The notes under the pieces were generated by a model. That model searched no databases, was not told the origin of the DNA, and saw nothing but the letters and a program-made list of their open reading frames with translations. From Plakobranchus ocellatus (taxonomy: Eukaryota > Mollusca > Gastropoda > Plakobranchidae), in NCBI GenBank assembly GCA_019648995.1, contig BLXT01005617.1:3860866-3888181 (forward strand): 27,316 bases of DNA, given 5' to 3'. Below, in pieces: positions 1-11,700 of this stretch; position 1 is the first letter of the stretch; the number at the start of each line of letters is the position of its first letter. The position numbers were made by a program, and so were the translations under genes.

Positions 1-18
1 GTAGTAGTAGTAGAAGTT

Positions 19-84
<66 letters not shown>

Positions 85-120
85 ATAGTGCTATTATGGT
101 GGTATTGATGGTGGTAGTGA
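1..120. repeat. (GTA)n microsatellite
   Basis: Nearly perfect GTA repeats run from the window start to about 83, then decay into GTG/GTA-like variants to about 120. The array probably continues left of the window. Confidence 0.97.
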
Positions 121-164
121 AATGGTTGTAGCTAATGAAGTTAGATCTAGAAGCACGGGTTCCC

Positions 165-583
165 TTAAAGTAAATAGTGCCCACATCTCAATCTTGCGAA
201 TCCCTTTTCCTTTGCATTCGGGAAAATAAGGACTGGACTATTTGCCCGAGTGTTCGGGAAAATAGTCACTTCGTTTAAATAAAGTATGAGTATAGTGTAG
301 TTTTTATAATTGTTGGAAACTGGAAAGAAAACCGACATTGGATGATCAAGAAAAAGAGGCAAGGGGTTTGATTTTAGAGTGTGCAAAGGGAGGGGTGGGG
401 AGAGGGTGGGTGGGTGTGTGTGGGGGGGTTCGGGGGGTTGAGGGGAAGGAAGAAGTTTGGGCATGGGTGGTATGAAAACTCATTCAACTTAGCATTGAAA
501 GAAAAAAATACAAGGTCTCGAATATGTCTCGAATATGTTGAAACAGCATTGTATCATACACTCGAATAGGTTAGGTGAGACAC
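165..583. other. Intergenic sequence, no gene seen
   Basis: Includes a G-rich stretch (about 384-455, with GGGTGGGTGGG-like runs) that could form a G-quadruplex on the plus strand. The open frames on either strand are low-complexity and resemble no protein that I recognise. Confidence 0.6.
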
Positions 584-611
584 ATATACTCACACATATA
601 CACATATAGAA

Positions 612-644
<33 letters not shown>

Positions 645-790
645 GAGAGAGAGATAGAGAAAGAGAGGTAGATAGATCGATAGAGAGAGTACGTGTGTGT
701 GTTAATATATATAAAGAGAGAGAAAGAGGGAGAGAGAGAGAGGGAGGTAGATAGATAGAGGATGTATGTGTGTGTGTGAGTGTGTATGTT
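584..790. repeat. Compound microsatellite (CA/TA, GA, GATA, GT)
   Basis: Successive blocks of ACACATATA, long GA runs (about 610-660), GATAGATA, GTGTGTGT, TATA, GA again (about 715-745), GATA and GTGTGTGT. Typical compound simple-sequence DNA. Confidence 0.95.
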
Positions 791-1349
791 AAGGCAATTA
801 ATCGGAGGGAGGAAAGAGTGAACTTAAAGTCGCAAAAAAACCTCGAACAAACCACGGAGGCAAAGCAAGCAGCATTTCAAGAAATAATGGGATTTGACGT
901 GTTCTTTAAAATCGATAACAATTGGGGTTTTATCTCTTTTTTTTTTATCTGAGTTTGGTAAACAGAAGCTCGTGCTTGAAGGAAAACAGAAAAAAACAAA
1001 AAAACAAGAAAAATGATAGCCACATATAAATGGAAATGAAACAGGTTCAAAGACATCGTCGAATGTTTAAACGGACGTTGAGTGATCTTAAACAGAATTC
1101 GACAAGGCCAAGTTTCACTCGTTTTTTTTTTTTCCTTCTTTTTTTGGATAGAATGTGTGGAAAATCTAATAATCTATCTTGCTTTTTCCTTTAAGAACTT
1201 TTTTTTTCCATTATTCCATTTAAGTCTAAAACCTACTGAATAGAAAGTTTTATTTTTTGTCAGTATTTAAAAATTTTTCTTTGAGAATTTACACAAAGTT
1301 GATTATCACTATTAATAAATCTTGTATGAGGAGCATTTCTAAAAATATC
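791..1349. other. Intergenic sequence, no gene seen
   Basis: AT-rich with T-runs (about 931-948, 1121-1145, 1199-1208). No coding or RNA gene recognised. Confidence 0.6.
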
Positions 1350-1350
1350 A

Positions 1351-1423
<73 letters not shown>

Positions 1424-1530
1424 GCAGTAGTAGTACTACCACTACTGCTGCTGTTGCTACTGTTGCTGCTGCTGCTGCTGCTGCTAAAAAGTGCTACTAC
1501 AGCTACCACTACTACTACTACTACTACTAT

Positions 1531-1606
<76 letters not shown>

Positions 1607-1626
1607 ACTACTACTAATACTACTGC
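1350..1626. repeat. Compound trinucleotide array (TTA, CTG, CTA)
   Basis: A (TTA)n run at about 1350-1422 passes into a mixed AGT/ACT/GCT segment, a CTG run (about 1465-1486), a long CTA run (about 1507-1581), a second CTG run (about 1582-1604) and further CTA units. The interruptions look like point changes in one original array. Frames through it give poly-Ile, poly-Leu, poly-Thr and poly-Ala only, and are not genes. Confidence 0.95.
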
Positions 1627-3064
1627 TACTTCAAAGGTAGCCTAAAATTTCTTACTGCATTGCAGCCAAGCTTTCTTTGTTCCTGTCTCTAATCTATTGC
1701 CTTTTCTGCTTCTGATTTACTCAGTTCATATCTGTACGACTCTGACGTATTTCTTATATATATGTATTTATTTCACTACATAAAAATTCAGTTTCATGTG
1801 GCTCACGTTTTTTGGTCATTATTAGGCTTTCACACCAACTTTTCTTTGCCTACAATCTCTTGCGTTTAGTCCAGAAATACTTCACCAAAGCAAGTCAGAA
1901 CACTGATCCTTCCGCAAGTCTATGACTAAACTATGTGACGCCATAATTGGCAGTGACAGAGTTGCATACAGGAGGCTATGGTCAGACTCGGTGATATCTG
2001 GTTTCCTGAACTTTTGACTGAGCGCTCCATGATATTTTACTTTTTTTATGTTAAGTGCATTTGATAACGATATCTCATTATGCAAGTTTATGGAAAGAAC
2101 TGTGCATTACACCATTTGTTGTGTTCTCTGTACATATTGTACTCAGGTATATTCTTCCGTTGTCCCACGTATTTAATGTAGTCTTCATACATGTTATATG
2201 TACATTCTTAATGTGTGCATACGCCGCGGTTTAAAACATTTGTGGGTAAATGTTCAATAATTGCTCAAGTTTGAGGAATAAAAACTGCTACGGTCCGGTG
2301 CAACTTTTATTTTGCTACGCACACACATACATATACTCACAATAATCCCTTTATCGTTTCAAACCTATGTCCTCTCGCATTTCTTTTTAGACCGGAAAGA
2401 ACATTTTGAATGATCGTAAAAGTTTGAAATGTATTGGAATCATCTTTTTTAATCCTGTAAATCCTTGCGGGAGTTTCATGCCGCTTAAATAATTGCAAGC
2501 CACTAAGAAGGCCTGCACTTTACATAGCCGTCTCGTAAAAGTATTGCAGTGTCGAAGACGAATTATCGACTCTAAAATTTTACCATGATAAACACAGACA
2601 CGAGCATTATAATACTACAGTTCTTGTGGCATAGGGACTCCTTATTGCACCAAGTGTCTCTCAAAATTATCTCAGTTTCTAATTCTATATTATTTCAGTA
2701 CTCAGAAAAAAAAGGATATACCATTACAGTTTACACCTACCTTGGCGCCTTCGATGCCCAAGTGCTCTCGATTGAAAATCCCTCGGAACTCGGAAGCCTC
2801 TCTTCTTTATGCTCATCAATGATAACAGAGCAAGAGGCCTCAGTTGACTGTGAAGGGAAAAGCTTATACATCTATATATATGGAAACTCAAAATCGAGCA
2901 CCAATTGTAGCACTGCTTCCACTGTGCAAACTTAATCATTATCACGTCCACCTCTCTTTTATTTTATTATATAAACTACATCTATCTTATGTACTTCCTG
3001 ACCGCAAAAGAGTTGCATAGAATAAAAGAAAAGTTCTGGAAACATTACGCTGTAGTGTAAAAAG
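1627..3064. other. Intergenic sequence, no gene seen
   Basis: Moderately AT-rich. The longest open frames (about 67 codons on the minus strand near 1882-2085, 116 codons on the plus strand near 2585-2935) resemble no family I know and lack splice or context support. Confidence 0.55.
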
Positions 3065-3340
3065 TAAAGTGGGTCCAACGCTTAGTCCAAGCATCGGGGA
3101 ACCAGGAGCAGGATCCTGATTGTTCTTGACATACGGCATTATGAGGCAGTTTGCCATTGCTTTCCTTGCCGCCGTGTCTTAGTGACCTAGCTACCCATTT
3201 AGTGGTGGCTGGTCACAGAGGAGCATGAAGAATTGATTTGGTCCAGACTGTGCTGTAAACGGCTCAAAACAATCACGACTATCACTGTTAATTGTCCAGA
3301 TTGTCAACACAAATCGAACGCCATCAGCTTGAGAGATGGG
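3065..3340. repeat. GC-richer block, possible old dispersed repeat (SINE-like)
   Basis: This ~275-bp block is clearly richer in G and C than its surroundings and has no open frame. On the minus strand it contains GGCAAGGAAAGCAATGGCAA followed by ACTGCCTCATAATGCC. That resembles a conserved motif I associate with tRNA-derived SINEs of several animals (a GCAATGGCAAAC core). I cannot define its ends or see a convincing tRNA A and B box. Low confidence. Confidence 0.35.
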
Positions 3341-3658
3341 TCGTCCGATTTAAATAATAAGTTAGGACAAGATTTAAATCCTTAGAGGCCCCTCAGAAAA
3401 CTTTCAAAACAGACTGTACCAATAGGTCAGCAGCCCTCACGCATAATGGATTGCTTAAAAGAACTTGGTATACATGTATAAGAATGCCTCTATGTACGGC
3501 TTAATGATAGCAAGCACATTAAGTTTCAGCTTTCTACTAGCTTCAAAAAGATTTTTTTTTTAAAGCAAAATTCCAATCGTCTTCTTTTTGCTCCATTTTT
3601 TTTTTCATTTCGCTAATAACATACTTTTTCATCAGTCGGCGGGAACATGCACTGTGCA
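3341..3658. other. Intergenic sequence, no gene seen
   Basis: AT-rich, with T-runs near 3552 and 3597. Nothing else recognised. Confidence 0.55.
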
Positions 3659-3780
3659 TTGAATCTTTGTCACCATAGTAGATATAGCAACTTCAAAATT
3701 TTCAGGAATTGGTAAAAAATACTCTAAATTGAATCTCTGATATCTAGTAGATATCACTTTCAAATTTTCAGTAATTCATT
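3659..3780. repeat. Two diverged ~70-bp tandem copies
   Basis: 3659-3713 and 3729-3780 share the order TTGAATCT, TAGTAGATAT, a TTCAAA block, ATTTTCAG and AATT. The copies are imperfect, consistent with an old local duplication. Confidence 0.6.
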
Positions 3781-4886
3781 GCCATTATGCTTATCCATAA
3801 CAGCTTTTAAGGTAATACTATGAATAGTTTTTTTTTTCAATAATATCGATAAATTTTTTGCATCAAAATTCCCTTAATTTTTGCAGCCTGTTTATTATGA
3901 GACGAGTCACACAGGATTTTTTCCCCCTCTAAGTATATAAGAGCTCAATCTACCTTAAGATAAACATCAGGTCTGACCATGGACGAAATTTTAAAACACA
4001 TGTGTGAATCTTGGTTGCTCCCGGTTTCATCTCCAAATACAAGATTGCTGCTGCAAAGACCAATTTGGGTGTTAAATTTTTTTTACTTTATAATTTTATG
4101 ATTATATTACTAATCCCAAATTGGTAAAAAGTAATCTGGACAAGACTGAACATTTGTCCAGCCACCTCCCCTTACTTAATTATTTTTATATAGAGCACTT
4201 GGAAAAGACCTACCATCATAGACAAAAGTTGACAATTACCACTAACTGAACCAATCCGATTACAATTTCTTTCTTTTCCCTACACCCTCCCCACTTCATC
4301 TCCATTCCTCTCAATTAGGTCCATGGACTAGCACTCAAATCCTGCAGCCATAAAGAAGTGCAGTATCTGTCAAAGACTTAGCATTAATGATATTGCATTT
4401 CATTTGCCAAGGCAGTGCATCTGAACATTCACGACATATTAAATTTGCAAAGTTATTACAACAAATTAACAAATCGATCAAAAAACATTTTAAAGCTTGG
4501 TAAAGTCAAACAATTTACAAAACTGATGCCAATACTATTTCAAATTATGGGGAGTGACCCACAAAACTACAATTTGAGAGAAATGTATGAAGAATTCAAG
4601 TGAGAAATAAATTTGTGAATATATTCTATCTCAAAATATGAGACCAAATTTGCATGACTTCATCAGTTTTCATTTTAATAGATTGCACATTACACTAATT
4701 ATTATTTTTGCAGATCAATTTCCAAGCCATCCATTGCAATCTAACCTATCCATTCTTATTACAGATGCAATACCCTAGTCAAAAATTAAATACGATAAAA
4801 ACGTAGGTGACATAAGAATTATGTACATGTAAATGAACAAGCAGGACACCATGCAATTAATAGTTCAAAAGCAAAATGCCAAAAAC
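3781..4886. other. Intergenic sequence, no gene seen
   Basis: AT-rich. A frame of about 62 codons on the plus strand (4415-4603) is rich in Asn and Lys, as AT-rich noncoding DNA often is, and is not supported as a gene. Confidence 0.55.
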
Positions 4887-7800
4887 TTTATTCATCATGT
4901 GAGTTTTTATAAAATCAAAACAAATCAGAAATCAAATATTTATATTTACAAAATGGCAGAAATTTCAACATCAAAAGCAGTCACCGATGCACACTTTGGA
5001 GAAAAAGCCATCATTCATTGTCAGAGGAACTCATTTCTTTGCCTTTCATTTTCACTCACTGTTTCTTATGAAATAAGACTACAACAAACGTAAAGAGCAA
5101 CAATTTTACATTATTATTCTCGTTTTTTGGTTAAGTTTCAAAAAACAGCAGGAAAAAGAAATTTAAAAAAACTCTGCCTCAATCTGGTAATTATTGTTTT
5201 ATAGCAAATATCAATCAATCTCCATCCCCACATATAGTTAACTGATACCTCAAACTTATTCCTCGTGTCACCACATTTTCAGTAATTTACGGTCCCACAC
5301 ATGTATAGGTAATTTCTATCTCAAATGTTTATTTATATCATACAACAAAATTGTACACAAAAACACTCCCTTGTGTCCGTGTAAAATATTACTTCTAAAG
5401 TTGTATTACAAAAGCAAAAAGAGAAAAAAACCAAGAGGTATGATTGTACCAGGGTAAAGAGAGTTACTATTGTATCAAGGAACCACTTTTTTGCAGCTGA
5501 CAAAACACCCTCACTACCTGTTATTTTCCAAGAACTGATTTTCTGACTTTTCTATTCCTCAAAGAAGATGTATATTTATATACCTTAAATGTCTTCACGA
5601 TAAAATTTATTGAAGAGAAAAGCAAAGGTATAATACAGTCTCAAATTTCCTATCTCTTAAATGTGTTTGCATTGCATATCAGATTTTTTAAATAGGAACT
5701 CATTGAAAAGAATAAATCACAAGTTGATTAAGTGACAGAAACAAATAAACATACAAGTTAAATCTATTGACGACAAATGTGGTTTGCAGGGGAAAAAAAT
5801 CACTTTACACCTATCAATTGACTGTGCATATATCCACTGCTCTGTAACATACAGGAAGTTTAATGTTTTTAAATACTCAGTCATTTGTGTACGCTGCAGA
5901 AAGCAATGGCTGAATTCCACATACACATTACCCATGACTGAACAAATAAAAATTAAAAACATCTAAATTCTCATAATGTTTATATGCATAATGGTTTTAA
6001 TGCTTAAAGCAAAACCTATATTACTTAATTTTAAGCTATCCAGCTAACTTTATTTACTATTTCCTCCCAATGTTTTTACAAGCTCAGAAATGCTACAATT
6101 ACTAACTTCCTATATTTCTTTTCAAAATCAAGACTGATAAATAAGGATACCCTCCAATTAAAATGCTCTGATTATGATCAAAGGAAACGACCTTGATGTA
6201 TTTTCCTTTTATTAATAAACTACAACAATTAAAAAAATAAAACAAAATTGTAAAAAAAAATTTAATAAAAAAGAAATGTAGCATTTGCCAAAAAAAAAAA
6301 AATGAAAAAAATTATCTTCATCAGCATAGCTCTTGTGCCATAGAGCTTGGCTCCCTCCTTGGACATCTTAGCTTTTTGGCTTTTGTTGTTGATAATGTTA
6401 GATTTAAATTTAGGAAAGACAAATCCTTGTGATGCCCACCATCATTGGCATAGAAATATTAATACATAAAGACATTGCAACTTTTTTTATCCCTATTCTT
6501 GTTTTAAGATTAAATACAACTCGTATTGCCAAAAAAAGTAAATCAAACATTACTTGAAAATGCATTTTAAGTTGCAGCATATAAAATTTATGGCATTTGT
6601 TTTCAAAACAATTGCAACAGCAACAGAGATTCTTTTTTTTTGGACAAAACTTATAAAAACAAAACCAAATCATAAAAGAAAAAGTTTTAATAGAAAAGCT
6701 GCAAGAGTGCAGCAAAGCATGTGGGTGGATCCAGAGGTGAATATCCAATGCACTAAATGGAAGACAGATAAAAAATTTTCTTCATTCGGGGCATTTATTT
6801 GTAAAAAAAATAAAAATAAAATAAAAAAAAAAAAACTTTTTTTTTAACTTCCTTATTTCTGGCTTTCAGCATTATTGTTTCATTACACTGTGGACAAATC
6901 TCAGGCTAACTCATAATTCAAAAGGCTTGTGCTATATTGAGCCCACTCATTAATTGGTATCATAGAGCTTTTTGGCCTATGGAAGACCAAGTGTTAATAT
7001 CAAATCTGAATTAAAGGCCCTAGCAGCTAATGGCGAGTTTCCAAACCCAAAAGGCACCAGTACCATTTTTTAAATTTTTATAAAATTTGAAACAGTGAAA
7101 ATCTTTTCAATAATCTTGTAGTGAAAGTAAATCTTACATTTAGCAGGACAAAAACATAGTTGCATGATAGAAGAAAAGAGAAACTTTTAGCAAAAAGCCA
7201 TTGATTAAGACTATGACAACACTTTAACACTGCTCACTTAAATCACTGAAAACTGCTAGTGAAAACAAGTTTATTGCCTTATCCTTAGGCTGACGTTAAC
7301 ATCTTTTGTTTACTAGAAATCCATTGCTTACAATTTTTTTGAAATGATTGTCTTTTAGCCTTTTCCAAGAATATCTTCTTACTCTTGAAAGAATACATTT
7401 ACTTCATTGTCTCAACTAAAAAAAATAAGTTCTTACAAGTTAGAAAAGCATAACAAGCACTTTTTCTCCTTTCAGCAGTTCTTTTCCTTCAATGACATTC
7501 AAATTCTTTTTCATCATTTAGAGTCTAAGTGAACACAGTTCAAGAAGGGTTGTTTAATTTTACTGCTCAATCTATCATTGTTTGATACTTGATGAAATTG
7601 TTTATAAAAGAAAAAGAAGAAAGCACTTACAAATACATTAGAAGGCAAACCACTGCTTTTCAAACCAAAGAAAAAGAATGCCAACAGTTTCACAATTTGT
7701 TCAGAAGACTTTTCTTCATTACAGAAATAATTTACAAAATTTTGGTCATATTCAGAACGTATATATATAATGATTTGATGAAAGCATAAAAAGCAACATG

Positions 7801-7929
7801 ATTTGCAAAGACCATTCGATATGCCAAGAAAGCTTACAGCTGTAATATACTTATTTAAAACACATATGTACAGAGCTAAAGATGAGACCAGAAAACAACA
7901 ACTCTACGTAAGGCCAATGCTTCTGTGCG
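4887..7929 (-). other. XPO7 downstream region, probable 3' UTR in part
   Basis: AT-rich sequence downstream of the XPO7 stop with no supported gene. It includes several candidate AATAAA signals and long A/T homopolymers (near 6288-6302 and 6800-6845). If a distal signal is used the 3' UTR would be about 3 kb; if the proximal one is used, about 0.65 kb. Confidence 0.45.
7270..7275 (-). terminator. Candidate XPO7 polyadenylation signal (AATAAA)
   Basis: This is the first AATAAA met on the minus strand after the stop codon, about 650 nt downstream. It is followed by T- and GT-rich sequence (for example GTGAGCAGTGTTAAAGTGTT in minus sense), as expected of a cleavage region. Further AATAAA matches occur at 6794-6799, 6049-6054, 5606-5611, 5328-5333 and 4887-4892, so which one is used cannot be decided from sequence. 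In AT-rich DNA such hexamers also arise by chance. Confidence 0.4.
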
Positions 7930-8026
7930 CTATCCATAGTTCATCATGTCTGATGAGGGGCTGTTGCTCGGAGCTTTAAGAGAGTCATTGATGTCTCGCC
8001 TAAACACAGACAAACTCTGTGTAAAC
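7930..8026 (-). CDS. XPO7: XPO7 last coding exon w18 with stop codon
   Basis: Residues 632-663: [18 protein letters not shown], matching human RFTQNLSAFRREVNDSMK, then a short polar tail ([14 protein letters not shown]) and the TAG stop at 7930-7932. Human ends SNDMMS at about the same distance. Acceptor ttgcag/GTTTAC. The exon presumably continues into the 3' UTR to the left. Confidence 0.96.
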
Positions 8027-8721
8027 CTGCAAGAAGCAATTAAATGAAAAAAAGAATAAATGAAACAACAAAAACTTTTGTACTTACCAGAGTTGGAAGA
8101 TTAGAATAGCCGACCAATTGGATATGGCATTTGGCTTGAGATGGCAATGTGTTAGTAGGCCATTGCTACCATTCCAAAATTTTAATTATTAAGGTCTGTG
8201 TAGATCATGAATAGATTTTGGGTAAGCAACCCTTGTTAGTCTAGGGAAGGCTAAGCTCAGTAAAGATAATTTCTGGAGACCAATGGGGAGGTCTTTAACA
8301 AATGCTGAAATATACATTTTATGTTTTTATCACTGCTTTTTTTAAGCCAATAAAGCTTGTTACTGTACCTTTAAATTAGGCCAGCAGAATTAAATCTAGA
8401 GAAGGAACCATTCCTAACTAGCCCATGCAAAACACAAAACAATGTCATGCATTGGCATGCTGCAATTATTTTAAGAGAATACTTCACCCCATATAGTTTC
8501 TATGATGTTAATCATATCCCTAACATAATAGCCTGTTGTATTTTTAGTAACCTCAAGAAAGATGGAAAATGCTAAGAAAGTTTCATGTTTATAAGAAAAT
8601 AAAAAGCAAAATGATGTATGATGTTCAAAAGACCAATAAGATGGATCAATTCAATGTTTACAAATAAGTGAAATATATTTTTATATTAGCAGTGTGACAA
8701 TGTATTTTTTGTTTAATTATT

Positions 8722-8794
<73 letters not shown>

Positions 8795-11700
8795 ACATAA
8801 GAGAGAGCAAACCAAAGGAAGAGAAAGAGAAAGAGAGAGCAAAAGAGAGGAAAAGAAAGAGAGAGCAAATGAGAGGAAGAGAGAAAGAAAAAGGAATGGC
8901 GAAAAAAGAAGAAATAGAAGGGGCAATAGAAAGAAGAGTGAGGAGGAAACGGTGGATAGTGAAAAGTAGGGGGAATGAACAGAGAAAAGAATACAAGAAA
9001 GAGAGGATAAAGAGGAAAGGAGAATGAGAGAGTATACATATTGAAAAAGAGATAGGGAGGGAACAAGAAGGATTTAGATAAGGTAATAGAAAATAGCAAA
9101 ACAGAGATGGCAAGTAAGAAAGAGAGTGAACGACACATATTTAAAAGAAAAAGGTAGAAAAAGTATATGTGTTTGTATCCAACTGCACTAGAATGTAGGT
9201 ATATTCAATTTGGAAGTCAAAATTTGTTAAAAATTAATTTTGACCCTCCCCTTCAAAAAATCCTCCATGTGAGGAATTGCCTTGCTGGATGGTATGCTTA
9301 ATAACCATCTGGCAAGCAGGTCACAGTATGACTAGATTGTACGATTTCTTCATTAACTCATGTTTGATTTATCAGCATCCAACAATATTCAGTCTCTATC
9401 TGTATTTAATATAATTTAAGGTTGATACAATCATAACTTTTGCTGAAATCCATAAAAGACATAGAATTTCAGTACAAAAAGATGTCAAATATTTACCAGT
9501 CAAAAGTGTTAATCCAACACCAGCATGATTTTTGCCAGTTTCATAATAAATTAATTTTCTAAGTTACCCTAACAAATAAATTTAACATTTTTCTTAAATT
9601 TCAATCTCTGTGCATCATATTGGATGTATTCTAGATTTTGACACATGTGAAATGTTTTGGAATCAACCTGTAGAGAATGGCTCATTTATCAAAAGACTGA
9701 CCTATAATTTGGGATTCAAGGAAAAAGGAGAATGTCTTGTATTTATTCCAGTATTTTATTTAAAATTATCTTGATCTCAGGTGTCATAAAATGATAGATG
9801 TACCAAACACTAAGGACAAAAGTACTGTGTTGCCAAAAACAATACAGTGACCAAAACAAAATGTTCACATACCCCCTTTTTTGTTCTTTTAACCCTATCC
9901 GCACAAGGAGCTTTATTGTTTTATCCGTACGTCGGGAGTAACTGAGTGCCCCCACATTTTAAATAACCAAATATCAATATAGTCTTATCCATACGACTGG
10001 GGTAACTCTATATAGTAAAGGAATTGCTAAATACCTATTTGTACGTGGGGGGTAACAAAATCACCCCATGCTTCACATAGTAAAAAAAAAAAAATGGAGG
10101 GTTTCAGAAATGACCTCAGGTCAGTTCAATTTTGATTTTCTGTCAAGCATTATTATGTAATCATATGACAAAGTGAATTTTTTATGAAAACTGAAAAGCT
10201 GATAGAAAAATTCCCATTTTAAGTACTTTAAAAAAATTAAAAACAAGCCTTGGGGCAACAAAATTACCCCACATGTACAAATAGGCTTAAGCAAAGCATA
10301 TCTATGTTGTGTGGATCGCAGTAAGCAGTGTGGTTTAAGCCTTAGAAACATTTCAAAAGCACACTAATGAAAATCATTTCAAAACTTCAAATACATCATC
10401 AAAACTGCTTGCCATTCAGATATCAGAGAAAATTTGATATTCACTGTGATGTCTTTTAAAAAAGGCAATGCTGATACTGCAGGAAGAACACACACACATA
10501 CAATCCCAAATCTAAAATAAGTGTTGACTGTATTTATGATCAAATGAACAAGGATTCAGTATCTCTATAAAGCATTCGATACAGAGCGAGGATAGGGGGG
10601 GGGATTGCTTTTCAGTAAAAGTCAGCATCAAATTTAGAATTATTTTTCATTATAAACTACACACCTGTCTCTGTTTTTGGCAAGCAAAGACCTTTCCACA
10701 CCATCCATAAGATTCTGGAAACAGTTAGCCATGGCTTCTTGCTTGTCTACAGGTTGGCTCGAGATAATATTGCTGCGAAGCTTATTGAAATACTGTGGAG
10801 AACAAATGCCAATTTGTTGACGATAAAATTGCAAGATATAAAAGACAATAGATTACAATTTTAGCTTCTAATTTACTGTAATTTAGCAATATCAAAGCTA
10901 TCTGTTCAAGAATTTAAGAATGAGACCTAATTCACAAATAAAAGGTCAGTACAAAAGCGCAATTCTATCTCAGCTTATCAACTTATGTGCTGCTAAATAA
11001 GTCACATGTTGCATTGCCAAGAGTTGCTGTTTACCGTGTGGCAGAGAAACAAGCAAAATATAAATTATAAACTTTCAGATTTCATCTGGGTAGACAAACA
11101 ACTTATGAAACCATACATTTTAGAAAAGGTGAGACTCAGAGCCATGCATTAAAGTGGATAAATTTTATGTTTCTTTTGCATCAGTTTAAAACATATAATC
11201 AAGAGAAAAATTAAATTTCAAGCATGAGCAGTAATTTTTAAATCAACAAGTTATACAGCATGGTAGTGCTTCCTGACGGTGAAAAATAAAACTTTTTAGA
11301 ACAGCTTAACAGATATGATGACCCTGAGAGAACACTTAAGAAAAAGAATATCTGAAGCTATCAATGTAAAATGCACGATAAACATACAGGTCAAACCACG
11401 TTAGCTGTTAGAGTTGTCTACAAACTGTATTTTGTGAGCTTATACTAAAAACGGAAATAGAGCTATGCACGAAAGCTCATGGCTAGGCTTACTCAGTAGT
11501 AATCAGCCTGATTGTGTAATTATCAAAACATCCAAAGTTTACAAAACACATGACTTTACCAGAGCTGCTTGAATACCAGAATTCTCCCTCCCCCACTTTC
11601 ATCTGTCTGTCTGTCTTATTCTCTGAGGTTGTGACTGCATCTCATGGGCAAAAATAAAAGGCCCTTCACCATTTCCCTAGAACTGCCTTGCAATCTAATT

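Larger units (their letters stand above)
8027..10664 (-). other. XPO7: XPO7 intron between w17 and w18
   Basis: U2-type intron of 2,638 nt (gtgtgt...ttgcag). It holds a GA microsatellite and a long purine-rich tract (8722-9140), a small stem-loop (9281-9316), a cluster of related CCTATCCGTAC-like units (9891-10285) and a G9 run near 10590. No internal exon was recognised, and the flanking exons join in frame without one. Confidence 0.9.

Noticed and set aside
165-464. Pro-rich 99-codon minus-strand frame
   Set aside because: The Pro/His/Leu bias comes from the G-rich low-complexity stretch; no homology recognised.
1260-1645. Poly-Ile, poly-Leu and poly-Thr/Ala frames
   Set aside because: Direct products of the trinucleotide microsatellites, with no other sequence content.
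2585-2935. 116-codon frame on the plus strand
   Set aside because: No recognisable family, no splice or promoter context, and composition like the surrounding noncoding DNA.
6554-6847. 97-codon plus-strand frame ending in Lys/Asn repeats
   Set aside because: AT-rich, A-run-driven composition in the likely XPO7 3' UTR, on the opposite strand.
8658-9138. Open frames of up to 151 codons on the minus strand, rich in Ser, Leu and Phe
   Set aside because: They are translations of the GA/purine tract in three overlapping frames, lying inside an XPO7 intron.
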